Assembly: GCA_947396885.1 (NCBI GenBank)
Contig: OX377205.1
Coordinates: forward strand, 54,110,676 to 54,174,675
Source of the DNA: Heligmosomoides polygyrus polygyrus
Lineage: Eukaryota; Nematoda; Chromadorea; Rhabditida; Heligmosomidae
Direction: 5' to 3'
DNA: 64,000 nucleotides
Below, piece by piece: positions 43,807 through 54,114 of the stretch. Each line of letters begins with the position of its first letter. The first letter of the stretch is position 1. The notes beneath the pieces are model-generated. The model was not told where the DNA came from, made no database searches, and saw only the letters and a list, made by a program, of their open reading frames with translations. The position numbers were made by a program, and so were the translations under genes.

Positions 43807-43903
43807 CTCTTGGTCATTCACAGCATCGCAAGCAATCGAGAAAGCGTCGTCACACAAGCGCAGCTTTGTATCGGACGCCTTTGAGAAGCTGCTGACTATG
43901 GAC
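43807..43903 (-). CDS. INTS4: INTS4 exon 6
   Basis: Acceptor TTCCTTCAG, donor GTAGCA. Contains LSIVSSFSKA and KLRLCDDAF, a conserved INTS4 block. Phase 2 in, phase 0 out. Confidence 0.85.
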
Positions 43904-43956
43904 CTGAAGGAAGAACATTTCACACTCCGCGCATGATGCAGTGGACAGTCACCTAC

Positions 43957-44036
43957 AATGTGGGCATCCTGTTGGCGAAAACCAGGAGTATACGCAGCGC
44001 AAGGATTCGCACCTGTCTGTGAGAGTCTCCTACCAG
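43957..44036 (-). CDS. INTS4: INTS4 exon 5
   Basis: Acceptor ACTTTTAG, donor GTAGGT. Encodes LVGDSHRQVRILALRILL, the next HEAT helix pair. The intron before it is 56 nt and the one after it 53 nt, both of typical nematode size. Confidence 0.82.
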
Positions 44037-44092
44037 CTAAAAGTGCGCAGTTTTGCAAGAGAAAAACAACACGGGATAACATAGGCACTTAC

Positions 44093-44242
44093 GTTTTTAA
44101 CGGTGTTGTAGGTGTGAATGGTGAGTCCGTCCTCGATGGTGCACAGAAGCCACAGTCCCTGAACGGCAGAAAGGCGTACACGTGAGTCCATATCCGAGGT
44201 CATTTGGCACAGTAAGCGCTCCAAAATAAGTAGCGACGTTGA
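44093..44242 (-). CDS. INTS4: INTS4 exon 4
   Basis: HEAT repeat segment with DMDSRVRLSAVQGLW and HTYNTVKN, matching the family's D-x-RVR-x-AA block. Donor GTAAGT after 44093 is strong. The start at 44242 (CTGAG acceptor) is the least certain border, since the better-looking acceptor upstream would read into a TGA. Confidence 0.75.
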
Positions 44243-44316
44243 CTCAGATTTTCCTTAACAGAAAGACGTAGTGAAGTGGTAGAGCGTAGTCTGAGTGACT
44301 CCAGATACGTATTACG

Positions 44317-45566
44317 TTGGGCGGAAAGTTCTGGCGGTTTTGACTGGTCGCCTTCAAACGATGATAACTTTCTTCATCGTCATCGGATTCCGTCGAAATA
44401 AGCACCATTTGAGTCAGCACACCTTTCCAACGCGATACTGACTGATTGATTCCATCAGCGAAAAAACTGGGTGGCTGAGGTGCAACAAATTCTAGAAAAG
44501 CAGTTTTTGCGACTGTGAAGGTTCTAGCAACGAGGAAATTCCCAAAGGTGATGGTCGGTTAGCGCAAGGTCTGGTGAGTATAGCGGGTGAGCCAGAACTT
44601 CAACTCCTAAATCGTTTAATTTTCGCATGATGATTTGCGAAACGTATGGGCGGAGGTTGCCGTGCAGCAGAATGGGACCTCTTCTGTTGGCCAGTACCGG
44701 TTGCAGCTTACGCAATTTCCAGTACAAATCGTCGATTTCGTCACAGTTGGACCCTGCTGTGATGGTTCGGCCTGCTGCCAGAAAGTAGTAGTGAATTACG
44801 TCAGCCGCCTACAACAACATTGTTACCGTTGTCTTTTTCCGGTGGGATTTCGGTTTGGGATGTGACTAGGGGGTTCGTTGACATCAACCTACTGTCCAGA
44901 TCGTTCTCGGTTATCGTACACAACCCACACACGACATCACATGACGACTCGATCCAAAACGTGTTGTTTTGATTCCGGAGAAGCGAAGAAGAACAGAATT
45001 CGAGATTCGCAAATTTCTGGCCATCACTCGAACCGTGGGGCACCCACTTTTCGAGCATCTTCACCTTTCCGAGGCGTTTCAAACCGTCTGTAGCAGCGGT
45101 TGTACTGACTCCTACACCTTCCGCAATCTCACGGACTGCCTTCGATGGATTAGCTTCCATGAAGGTCTTCAAATCGTCGTCTCGGATTGCTGTAGGTCTG
45201 CCATTTTGGGTGCATTTTCAAGGTTGAAATCTCCAGAATGAAATTACCCAAACCACCATTGCACGGTCGTTTCTCCAACACTGTTCGGTCCTACGCATGG
45301 TTGATTTGCCTGGCTGTCCCGACGTCAAACTGGCCCAGTTTGAAATTGAAATGAAATATCGTTCGGAATTCCTCTTCCGACATACTTTAATAAGTATCCG
45401 AATAAACACGATTTTTAAGCATAGGTGAAACACAAATTATTCCTCCAGATAGAGCAAAGAATTTCGTATTAGACGTTATATAAAAATGCGACGTAAGTTG
45501 AATATTGATTAAGTAATAAACGAACGGAAAGCGGTTGCACAAAAGCCGCCAAAACTTTCCGGCCAA
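44317..45566 (-). mobile_element. mariner-type element, decayed
   Basis: About 1250 bp, the usual mariner length. Inverted ends 'ttgggcggaaagttctggcg' and 'ttggccggaaagttttggcg'. A TA duplication is not clear, probably through mutation. Encodes the transposase relic on the minus strand. Inserted in the large INTS4 intron 3. Confidence 0.8.
44390..45383 (-). pseudogene. mariner transposase pseudogene
   Basis: Starts at an ATG at 45383 with EEEFRTIFHFNFKLGQF, the mariner N-terminal helix-turn-helix start, and reaches a stop after INHA. The REIAEGVGVSTTA and GKVKMLEKWVPH blocks follow in another frame at about 45130-45040. The second catalytic block reads ILLHGNLRP, where mariner normally has D in the HDN position, so the site is lost. 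YSPDLALTDHHLW follows. A CADSNGAYFDG-like tail is in yet another frame near 44405. At least four frame changes. Confidence 0.82.
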
Positions 45567-45569
45567 TCC

Positions 45570-45918
45570 AACTTCTTTAACCAATGAACTTACTGCTCAT
45601 GCCGCGAGCGACATGGAAGCCTATAGCTGCGCAGCGGCACGCGAAGGCAGGAGACTGCAAACACCGATCTGCACACCGCAGCACCCTACAAAAGCAGTCG
45701 AAGATAGGGAAAAAAGATCCTTTGAACGTAGAAATCTCAGAAAGCGAGCTTAATGGGAAGCAGCACGGTACCTCACGGGAATGTGATCAGCTGATAATGC
45801 CCCTGTATTGATACCTTCCGTCAGAAGCAGTAAGAGGCCGTCGTCTAGAGAAGACCTCGAAAAAAAGCTGAAACGAAAGAGATATTTACACATAGCTAAT
45901 CAACCACAACAAAACAGC
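45570..45918. other. Nothing recognised
   Basis: Short open frames on the plus strand (45535-45811) match no family. Confidence 0.4.
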
Positions 45919-45966
45919 TGCTACAGTTGCCAAGGTTGATATCACGTTTATTCAACTCGGCTTACT

Positions 45967-45990
45967 TTTCGGCGACCTCGCCTTCGTCAG
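45967..45990 (-). ncRNA. Hammerhead-ribozyme-like core, copy A (diverged)
   Basis: Minus strand: CTGACGA, then a perfect 5-bp stem GGCGA/TCGCC with a GG loop, then GAAA. The base after GAAA is A, not C as in copy B, and the downstream 'gtt' departs from the usual cleavage triplet GUC. Probably inactive. Confidence 0.4.
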
Positions 45991-46273
45991 AGTATGAAAA
46001 AGTCGAAAAACATTAATGAAACTGTCCTCCCAAACACCTTTTCATCCTACAGGTACTAATCTTGAGGAGAGATGGGGACAATATTCAACACGACCGTTAT
46101 GAAGGAACGACTGACTTTAAAGGTGGATGCCGAGATGGACCACCAGTCACCCGAAGCTGGACTTGAACGTGGGTGAATGAGTCCACCACGCGGGACAACC
46201 CGACTTAAATACCCTGGTGTCATACCGTACAGATCAGAACCCGCAGAACTCGACGAAGGTGCCAGTTCTTGGG

Positions 46274-46627
46274 CTACCGCGAGACATTCCTCCTTCCGGT
46301 TGACCTTGGGATTCCTAGCCGAGATCCACAGCGCCTCATAGGTCTTGCGCGCCGATATATCATTCTCTTGAGGTAAAATCGACACAGACACCTGCAGCAT
46401 TGCGCCCGCATGACATCGAACCCTGTGCTCCCCCCCCCCCACGGAGTGCGGACATTGCCTTCTCTAAGGCCGTCCAAATGCTCCTTAACCCTGATACATA
46501 GGAGTCTGCCCGTTTCCCCTATGTAGGCCTCACCACACTCATTGCATGACTTATTGTAGACAACTCCAGACGTCATGCAATCTCCCTCCTTCCTATTAGG
46601 GCACATACACCGGACGGAGTGAAACAT
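46274..46627 (-). pseudogene. GIY-YIG endonuclease region of Penelope-like copy A
   Basis: Contains VVYNKSCNECGEAYIGETGR and RVKEHLDGL, the cysteine-bearing GIY-YIG domain found after the RT of Penelope-like elements. The C-terminal part is out of frame with the block at 46056-46442, owing to an indel in the C-run at about 46431-46440. Confidence 0.8.
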
Positions 46628-47589
46628 ATCCTGTCATAGGCACGTTTCCGAACTAGCTGCGCCTTCAAGTTGGTAGGAGGAACATCAACGATCCCTACCA
46701 TATCTTGGAGATCAGCTGCGCGTACACACTTTCGAATTTCCGTGCTCATCTCGTACGAAATGAAGGGCACACAGAACGGTACCTTGTTGCGTTCTTCCTC
46801 GCGACGGTGCGCATTGGCTTGCCTTCTGCGCCTCCACTGCCATTGCTGCATTGGGTAGCCGTTGATCTTTGCGATGTTTAGTGCCACCTTCATGGACTCA
46901 TGGACTAGCACTTTTTGTTCGCTTTCAGATGAGACTGAGCTGGCACTTCGGAACACGTTTCTGATAATGCCCGCTTTAGTAGTGGAGGGTGGGCAGAGCG
47001 GTAGTGAATGAGGATGTTCTTGCTACTGGGCTTGCGATACCATCTGGTTTTGATGGTTCCATGAGCAAGGTGGACCTCGACATTCAGAAATGCAAGCCAG
47101 TTTTCTGTAGGACTCTCCCGGTAAGCTTTATATGTTCTGACTGCTGATTCAGCAGTTCGAAACAAGTGTCCAACTCAGTTTGAGTGGAACACAATATAAA
47201 GCGGTCGTCTATATACCTACAGTAAGGAGTAGGCATGCGTTCCAGAATTGGGTCTTCCTCCTTACAAGGGAGGTCAATGAACTTCCCGTGGCAATTTTAA
47301 AAGTGACCTATATATGGTTGTAGGGTGTTGTCTGAGAAGCACCGCGGTGGTTTCCAAATTTCCTGCGGACCTCTGGGTAGGTCAAAAATTGCAAAAAACC
47401 ATTTCACATCAATACGGGCCGATAAAGCAGAACTGACGCCTGGAACTGCCATGTCGCGGTTAGAATCTATCCTGCAAAAGGTTTGGGGCTGGAACAATAG
47501 CGGAATTACAGCGATTTCACAATTTGCTTGCTGGCCGTACAGTGACCGAAATGGAACATTGAGGTGCGCCGCTCACCACCTACGGCGTA

Positions 47590-47668
47590 GCGACCGGATG
47601 GCCGAGTGGCTGTGGGGGGCGGGCTTGCGGGAAAAGCGTCGGGAGTTCGAATCCGGAGGTGCTGCTCC
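47590..47668 (+). repeat. tRNA-like sequence in the left arm
   Basis: A-box-like 'tggccgagtgg' and B-box-like 'gagttcgaatccgg' at the right spacing (about 35 bp). The start 'ggatggccgagtgg' resembles tRNA-Leu. The anticodon arm cannot be drawn convincingly, so this is a tRNA-derived promoter or pseudogene. Confidence 0.6.
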
Positions 47669-48039
47669 TGATTTGCTGGTCTTGTTCTAACAATTTTTGT
47701 GTTCACTTTAAAGTGTAACTTAACCGCGGTAGTGTACCATACTGACATTATAACTTTATTTTAACCTCGATATAAACACAAAAATAAACACCCAAAGCAA
47801 CAGCGTTCATAATACCTAATTCGATTGGCAATTGAAGAGGAGCAGGCGACTTTTCTTTGCCTACGAAATAGATAACTTCAGAACTCCAAAGATCGAGGAA
47901 AAAATAATATTTTTTAATTTATTATTATTTATTAATTATTATATTCTTATTTTAGTTAATTAATTAACTATATTTATGTTTGATTTTTTTCGACACCTCT
48001 TCGACTTTTGGAGAGAAAGTATAACAGTACCAATCTTTC

Positions 48040-48182
48040 TTCTCCATCCTCAACCAACCATATTGCTAGTGATTTCACATCCGTCACATACAGCAACCTC
48101 CTCACTACTACAGGAAGGCGTAATACTACCCACATCATCGTCATCGTCCGGCGACCAGTCTACATCCTGCGCTTCAAGTTAA
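48040..48182 (-). pseudogene. Left-arm copy of the element's second exon
   Basis: Minus-strand reading corresponds codon for codon to 48784-48921 (EAQDVDWSPDDD, then PSCSSEEVAVCD, then a stop after NMVG), with several amino-acid changes but no frameshift apart from an in-frame indel in the Asp run. It has no partner first exon on this strand. Confidence 0.5.
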
Positions 48183-48562
48183 GCTAACATCACGAACGAG
48201 AGAACAGGCGACTTTTCTTCGCCGTTCCTCGGTAGCATTCAAGGGCCTGTCCCAACTACAAAATAGATAATATTCTTTATCTTGACCGTCTTCGTTAGGC
48301 ATTGACAGTGGGTCAGTTAGCACTACTTCATGACTCCAAAAGTGGAAGAGGGATAAAAAGATTTATCTCTATTTTCATTATTTATTTATTTATTTGTTTA
48401 TTTATTTATTATGTATTAATTACGTATTATTGATTTTTATTTATATTTATATTTTTAATTAATTAATTGATGTATATGTTATTTATATTTGATCGATTGT
48501 GATCGTCCTTCGACACACTATACGACACCCCCCCCCCGAATTGATATCAATTGTATAATTCA

Positions 48563-48921
48563 ATGTTTTCTCCGCGCCGAGTTATTGGTTGTCTTGCTAA
48601 CTGCCTTCCTCCCGACTACTCTGCCCTTATTCGTAGGGAGATCGCCGTAACAGATGCCTTTCGGTGCATAATTCAAAATGCTATGTATGGGGATACTGAT
48701 TGTGCTGGTGAGGAGGAAACAGTCCGGGTAGTTTTTTTTGTTTGATGTTTATTCCATTAACGTTCTCTCGTTCGTGATGTTAGCTTGACTTGAGGGAAGC
48801 GCAGGATGTAGACTGGTCGCCGGACGATGACAATGATGTGGGTGGTATTAAGCCTTCCTGTAGTAGTGAGGAGGTTGCTGTATGTGACGACCGTGAAATC
48901 ACTATCAATATGGTTGGTTGA
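48563..48921 (+). CDS. Two-exon gene inside the palindromic element (48563-48727, 48784-48921)
   Basis: ATG at 48563 opens 55 codons (MFSPRRVIGCLANCLPPDYS to AGEEETVR). A GTAGTT donor follows, then a 56-nt intron to a GATGTTAG acceptor at 48783, then 45 codons from LDLREAQDVDWSPDDDNDV to EITINMVG and a TGA at 48919-48921. Phase 0 is kept and the intron has nematode size. The first exon lies in the spacer and the second in the right arm. The 100-residue product has an acidic second half and no family I recognise; it may be the element's own small protein or a captured host gene. Expression is unproven. Confidence 0.45.
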
Positions 48922-49318
48922 GGAAGAGGAAGACAGATTGGTACTGTTATACTTTCTCTCCAAAAGTCGAAGAGGGGTCGAAAAAAAATCAAACATAAAT
49001 ATAGTTAATTAATTAACTTAAATAAGAATATAATAATTAATAAATAATAATAAATTAAAAAATATTATTTTTCCTCGATCTTTGGAGTTCTGAAGTTATC
49101 TATTTTGTAGGCAAAGAAAAGTCGCCTGCTCCTCCTCAGTGCCCAATCGAATTAGGTATTATGAACGCTGCTGCTTTGGGTGTTTATTTTTGTGTTTATA
49201 TCAAGGTTAAAATAAAGTTATAATGTTAGTATGGTACACTACCGCGGTTAAGATACACTTTATATCGACAAAAATTGATGGATGAGGAGCAGCAATTCAG
49301 GAGCAAATCCGTATTCGA

Positions 49319-49383
49319 ACCCCCGACGCTTTTCCCGCAGGCCCGCCCCCCACAGCCACTCGGCCATCCGGTCGCTACGCCGT
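49319..49383 (-). repeat. tRNA-like sequence in the right arm
   Basis: Inverse copy of the sequence at 47590-47668 with the A-box-like motif intact ('ccactcggccatccgg' on the plus strand). Its B-box half is more diverged. Confidence 0.55.
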
Positions 49384-50200
49384 AGGTGGTGAGCGACGCA
49401 CCTCAATGTTCCATTTCGGTCACTGTACGGTTAACAAGCAACTTGTGAAATCACTGTAATTCCGCTATTGTTCCAGCCCCAAACCTCTTGCAGGTTAGAT
49501 TCTAACCACAACATGGCAGTTCCAGGCGTCAGTTCTGCTTTATCGGCTCGTATTGAAGTGAAATGGTTTTCTGCAAATTTTGACCTACCCAGATGTCCGC
49601 AGGAAATTTGGAAACCACTGCGGTGCTTCTCAGACAACGCTCTACAATCCTATATAGGTCACTTTTAAAATTGCCACGGGAAGTTCATTGACCTCCCTTG
49701 TTAGACATGAAGGCGACCGCCAGCACAGGAGCTAACCTTTGTCCCATGGCCAGCCGTCTAATCTGCCTGTAATACTTTGCTGACCACTTGAATACGTTGC
49801 ACATCAGGCATTCATTGACCAGTGTCATAATCTGAGACACACTGAAACCGTTTAGGTTTACGCATGTTTGACGCTTAGTGAGAATTTCAGACACGGCCTG
49901 CAAATCGCTTCCCTTGAAACATCGGTGTACAGTGACGTAACGTCAAAGGATTCCATGACGTATTCTTCTGCCGCCCTAACAGCGCGGTGCTTTTGGGGGA
50001 ACCATGTTTGTTCGGCAGGTGTGAGGGTATAAACCCGAGCAGCTGAACCAGAACTAGGTTAAGCAGCCAGGATATGCGGTCTGTGGGGCCATTTACGCTA
50101 CTTATAACGGGCCTCACCTTGAAAGAGAAGGGGCTTTCGATGGTTGCACCTTCTGAAGGCAATTTGTTGGTTTTGATAAACACGTATAACATGGGACATG

Positions 50201-50804
50201 ATGGAGCATCACATTTTAGCCGTGTTATAATACTCTTAGGGAACCTCGGTCTACATACGTATAAAAGTGCTTATCTGATGCTCTTCCGTGGCAGCGGGTC
50301 CCGTCCCAGGAATATTGAAAAAATAGATGGAAAGGCATGAAAGGCTGCAGCGGGCCAGGTGCCCCTCCCCTTTTGGGATTTACGATGCACCCAAGGCCCA
50401 GCAATGGTGCACTTGACAGCCGACGCCTGCTTCAATTGCGCTGCAAGGCGCTTCAAGGACCGTTCACAGTCGACGGGAGCGACGCGAACGCAGCGAAAAC
50501 AGTGGCAGCAACGCCCGGAAACGAATGGGCCACAGCAACAACAACAGCGATTGTAGAATCCATGACTACACAACAGGAGGACTTCAGAAAGAAGATCCAT
50601 GAAATGTGGACTTTAGGCACTTCCTTTCTGCTTAGATTTGGTTTCTGGAGTTCGATTGAAGGAGTCAGCCTTTATGTCTAGCCTGCGAGGGTCGTGATGG
50701 CGTGAACAGCAGAAATCAAGTAAACAGTACGGAATTTCCCCTAATTGCTATGAAAACCTGGAAGAACCTTGAAGAAGAAAAAGCGGATGATCTCCATTTA
50801 GATA
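50201..50804. other. Unassigned INTS4 intron DNA
   Basis: Open frames on both strands at 50270-50680 are low-complexity (Cys- or Gln/Ala-rich) and match nothing. Missing INTS4 exons could be here but were not recognised. Confidence 0.35.
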
Positions 50805-50888
50805 AGCAGTACTACTCTGACTAGTAGCCCGTAGCAGTACTACTCTGTCTATTAGCCCGTAGCAGTACTACTCTGTCTAGTAGCCCAG
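50805..50888 (+). repeat. 28-bp tandem repeat, three units
   Basis: Unit 'agcagtactactctgtctag' plus 'tagcccgt', three copies with one to two substitutions. Confidence 0.9.
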
Positions 50889-50904
50889 GATGCTTCTAGA
50901 TAGA

Positions 50905-51670
50905 AATGGTAGGGCAGAATCTTAAAAACTGCCCTTATGAAAGCTGTCCACCCTCTATCGGATCCATGCGATTTATTCTCCCAAGTACCCGTTCTCGATG
51001 TGGTGAGAACCATGCAGACGGTGAGAGTCCCAATCCGCAGTGCTTAATCTGCAGAAACAAAACAAAATCAATCGGTACTGGTCGATCGGTCGATACCGTT
51101 TTCTGACTTACGGTGCTAATACTCCTCCGGTTCCTTTAGTCATTCTTTTTACTCATGTGCCGGCAGAGAAATGGAGCGAGAGTCAAGCATCGCACGGTCC
51201 CTATACCATGCCTTTAAATGGACATGTGAAAATCCAACGCATGCTGTGTAAAATCTGATCTGAGGCACGCCTTTGGATCCCATCGCACGTTGGACGACCG
51301 TTTGCGACACGTCTTCTGAAACTCGACGCTTGGTGCATGACACCTATGCATACTCTGACGCGTTGCCCGTTCAATATATCATAAACTTAAGTGATCCGCC
51401 GCCAAGCTTATGAGTTCGCCAGCAATCGCCCATGGTTAAGCGCAAAGAAATACCGGCAGTCATCTCTTGGCTTTTGTCCCACTACTCGTGACGGAAATGT
51501 GACATAAACTGAGTAATATATAGTAACATTCTGCGGAGATCGCTCGGTTTTAATCGATTTGCATGTTTTGAAGGGGCGACCAGTCACTCCCATCGCGGAG
51601 TATGAATAGGCCCTTTCTGTACGCGAGAAGGAGACATCATATTTTAAGCAGCACTGGTGTGCAGAACCCA
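50905..51670 (+). repeat. Dispersed repeat, plus copy
   Basis: Inverse of 28096-29050: the 'atggtagggcagaatctt', 'gagagtcccaatccg' and 'agttcgccagcaatcgccca' blocks occur in the same order. The minisatellite is essentially unexpanded here. The end at about 51600-51670 also resembles 53340-53470. Confidence 0.65.
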
Positions 51671-51737
51671 AGGGGTATACATTCCCGATCTAAGTTAATA
51701 GGCCTTTGATCAACCACCCAGGACTTCTGTTAATCGA

Positions 51738-53045
51738 CAAGTGCTCCGACACGCCTAACGGCGTGTCTCGCACTTGCGCGCTTCGCGTGACTTTGCAGCG
51801 TCACTGACCTATGGAAAATAGTTTTTGTAAAAGATAAAATTCGCTAACATCTAGCACCTGGTGTGTAATTTAACGGCATGAAGTCAGCCAGTAAAGTCAT
51901 TGGTTTGTGCTGCGCAGTACTTCTGTCCCTCAGGTTGCTCCTCCGCAACCGTTCTCATGCTCAAAAGCTACCGTTCCAAAGTGTGGTTGACATATCTTCC
52001 GAAGCCAGGTTCCCCCTCAGTCGTTTCTTCTTACTGGATCTAGTTGCTGGTCCGCATTTACTGGTCTTCCCTCCCCTCTTTAGTCCCCCATCTTCCTGTT
52101 CCCAACTCCTGCCCACTTCCTTCCTTCTACTATTCACCCTACTGGTGTCTTCCTGCTGGTTTCCCCATCCTGGCCCCTCCTCCAGGTTGTTCCTTTCTTT
52201 CTGGTCGCTCTTCTAGTTTACTCTAGAGTCCCCCTTACAGCTATTCTCCACCACCCCCATAGTTGTCCTAACATGCTCACGGCAAACATCGGTGATACGA
52301 TTCAGAATCAGGACGCTTGTTGCGCGACGTAGGGGCCCGTTTTCTGGATCCAGAAGCAGAGAAGACCCGTCTTCCGAATCCAGAAGCTCAAAGGCGTCAG
52401 TCGCCGTTGTGTCGAGCATGAAGAGGCTATGCATATGGGAGATTCCTTGTTCTCCGTATGAATTCCCTTACGGCTCCCTTGTTGCTTCCCCGTTCTGGTC
52501 CCGCCTCCAGGTCCCTTCTTCCAGGTAGATCCCTCCCTCCTCCCTTGGGATCCTCCTTAGTACTCTACCCCAATTAGCTAGCCCTCCCACGCTCACGACA
52601 TGACGACGGCGAGTGAACGCTCATTACGCGACATCGGTGTCACATCTTCTAAATCCGGTCTCCCTTACTGGTAACGGATCCCTTGCTCATCCTCCTTACT
52701 GCCCCCCACCCCTTATTGGTAGCTCCCTACTGGTCTCCCTTATTGTCTAAACCCTTCTTGGTGCCACCTCTTGGCCTGCTTCATTGTTCTCCCTATCGAC
52801 CCCCCCCCCATCCCGATGCCTCCTCCAGATCGCTCCCTCCTGGTCGCTATCGATTGTTCACCCTCGAAGTCCCCCTTCTACTCTTACCCCTTTAGTGATC
52901 TTCTCATGTTAATGGTACGAAATCGGCGGCACGACTTCTGAATCTGGGCGCTCAGAAACGCGTGTAGGTGCTGTTGTGTTAAGCAGTAAAGGGCTGCGCT
53001 TCCCCTACTGCAGCAAGATCCCACGTTCAACAGCAAATTTTGCCC
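51738..53045 (+). repeat. 1.3-kb dispersed repeat, copy 1
   Basis: Matches 60953-62386 in the same orientation, from 'caagtgctccgacacgcctaac' through 'tttgtgctgcgcagtacttctg' and T/C-rich 'tggtct' stretches to a 'gcagcaagatcccacgttcaa' end. No coding domain; C/T-rich runs give long spurious open frames. Confidence 0.85.
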
Positions 53046-53736
53046 GCGCCGTGGATGATGCGGCGTATCTCACTTTGGTTAGATCACTCGACGGACAAAC
53101 TCTTTTATATATAGGTGGTGATAACTTCTACAAGCACCTACCCTGATCTGCAGTAAGTATGAAGAATAAGCGCGCGTTTCGCACACTGTACCACAATATC
53201 ATAGTTAACCGTCATTTTCATAGTTTTTATGAGCAATGTGTCATACCCATGCTATGTGCTCTAATATGGAACACATGCACGTCTTATTGAAGAGTTACAA
53301 GGTGAAATCCTCTTGGCTCAAATAGGCTCGGGGGATCACCATGTAGGAAGGCCCAATACATTCTGTGTTGTACGAAATTAGAAATTATAAGCAGCACTGA
53401 TGTGTTCGGGCCCTATGGTGAACCGAGCTAGGCCATTTCTAATGTAATACAACATGCAGGTGCTTTCCTACTAAGGTCAATATCCACTGAGTGCATGGTC
53501 CCCCTCCCCGAGCCTATTTGCGCTACCGCCTTCTAGCCTCATAGTACCAATAACTGCAAACAGCATAATACCGGTCTGCCTACTTGGCTTCCTTCCCGGC
53601 ATCGGACAGCAACCGTTGGAGGACATTGTGCCACAAAGACCCGTCTGTTCGTCGCATAATGCACAACAGCAACCTTCAAACACGCATGTGAGGTGACAAC
53701 AGAACACATTGAGACAAGAGACTGAAAACATGGTAC

Positions 53737-53871
53737 CTTAGAAGCTGTCTAGCTATTTGATCATAACTGGTGACCGATGCCGAAGTGATGATTAGGTCAA
53801 CGACCTCGGCCACATCTTCTGACAATGTTGGGAGATGGTCGATTGAGAACTCCCGAAGTAGCATGGACGCA
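53737..53871 (-). CDS. INTS4: INTS4 exon 3
   Basis: Acceptor TTTTAAG, donor GTACCA. Encodes a helical segment (MLLREFSIDHLPTLSEDVAE) consistent with the first HEAT-like helices. The following intron is about 9.5 kb, holds the Penelope-like copy and the palindromic element, and should also contain exons for about 100 residues that I could not locate. Confidence 0.6.
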
Positions 53872-53921
53872 CTTAAAACACCAATGAAACTGACTTCAGA
53901 AGGCTGTGACCATTAACTCAC

Positions 53922-54037
53922 ATCTGGCGATCTCCCCCTTGAAGACGGGAAAGAACATCGTTAAGAACGTCTACTGCACGGCGTTTGGCCAGAGGGGCTA
54001 AAGTGGGACGACGAGGCACAACGACACTTTCCGGCTC
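53922..54037 (-). CDS. INTS4: INTS4 exon 2
   Basis: Acceptor TGTTTAG before 54037 and donor GTGAGT after 53922. Reads EPESVVVPRRPTLAPLAKRR and on to LSRLQGGDRQ. Phase 0 in, phase 2 out. The preceding intron is 77 nt. Confidence 0.6.
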
Positions 54038-54114
54038 CTAAACAGTGGCAAGTGGCCGTCACTTCCCTTTACGTCTCCCTCAAGCGCTGAATTAGTGCCA
54101 TATGTGTAACTCAC

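Larger units (their letters stand above)
47265..49700. mobile_element. 2.4-kb palindromic DNA transposon, TTA target duplication
   Basis: The ends start CAAGGGAGGTCAATGAACTT in both inverse copies. The TTA duplication is at 47262-47264 and 49701-49703, and comparison with Penelope-like copy B confirms the empty site. Arms 47265-48206 and 48762-49700 are mutually inverted with scattered substitutions. The 555-bp spacer is AT-rich. Each arm holds a tRNA-like sequence and a copy of a short coding exon. A 3-bp TTA/TAA duplication suggests PIF/Harbinger-type mobilisation, but no transposase domain is recognised. Confidence 0.88.
45920..50200 (-). mobile_element. Penelope-like element, copy A, split by a palindromic transposon
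   Basis: Minus-strand reverse transcriptase plus GIY-YIG element. The N-terminal RT half (IKTNKLPSEGATI, FKVRPVISSVNGPTDR) lies at 49704-50200. The C-terminal RT half and the GIY-YIG domain lie at about 46060-47261. The 2436-bp element at 47265-49700 sits between them. Several frameshifts. The 3' flank shares a 'ggcgacctcgccttcgtcag' block with copy B. Confidence 0.87.

Noticed and set aside
45535..45811. Overlapping plus-strand frames of 72-75 codons
   Set aside because: No splice context, homology or conservation; adjacent to a mariner end.
47590..47668. Functional tRNA gene
   Set aside because: A- and B-box motifs only; acceptor and anticodon stems do not close well, and it lies in a palindromic transposon arm.
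51878..52895. Pro/Ser-rich open frames in the dispersed repeat
   Set aside because: Present in several frames and both repeat copies because of C/T-rich composition, with no conserved frame.
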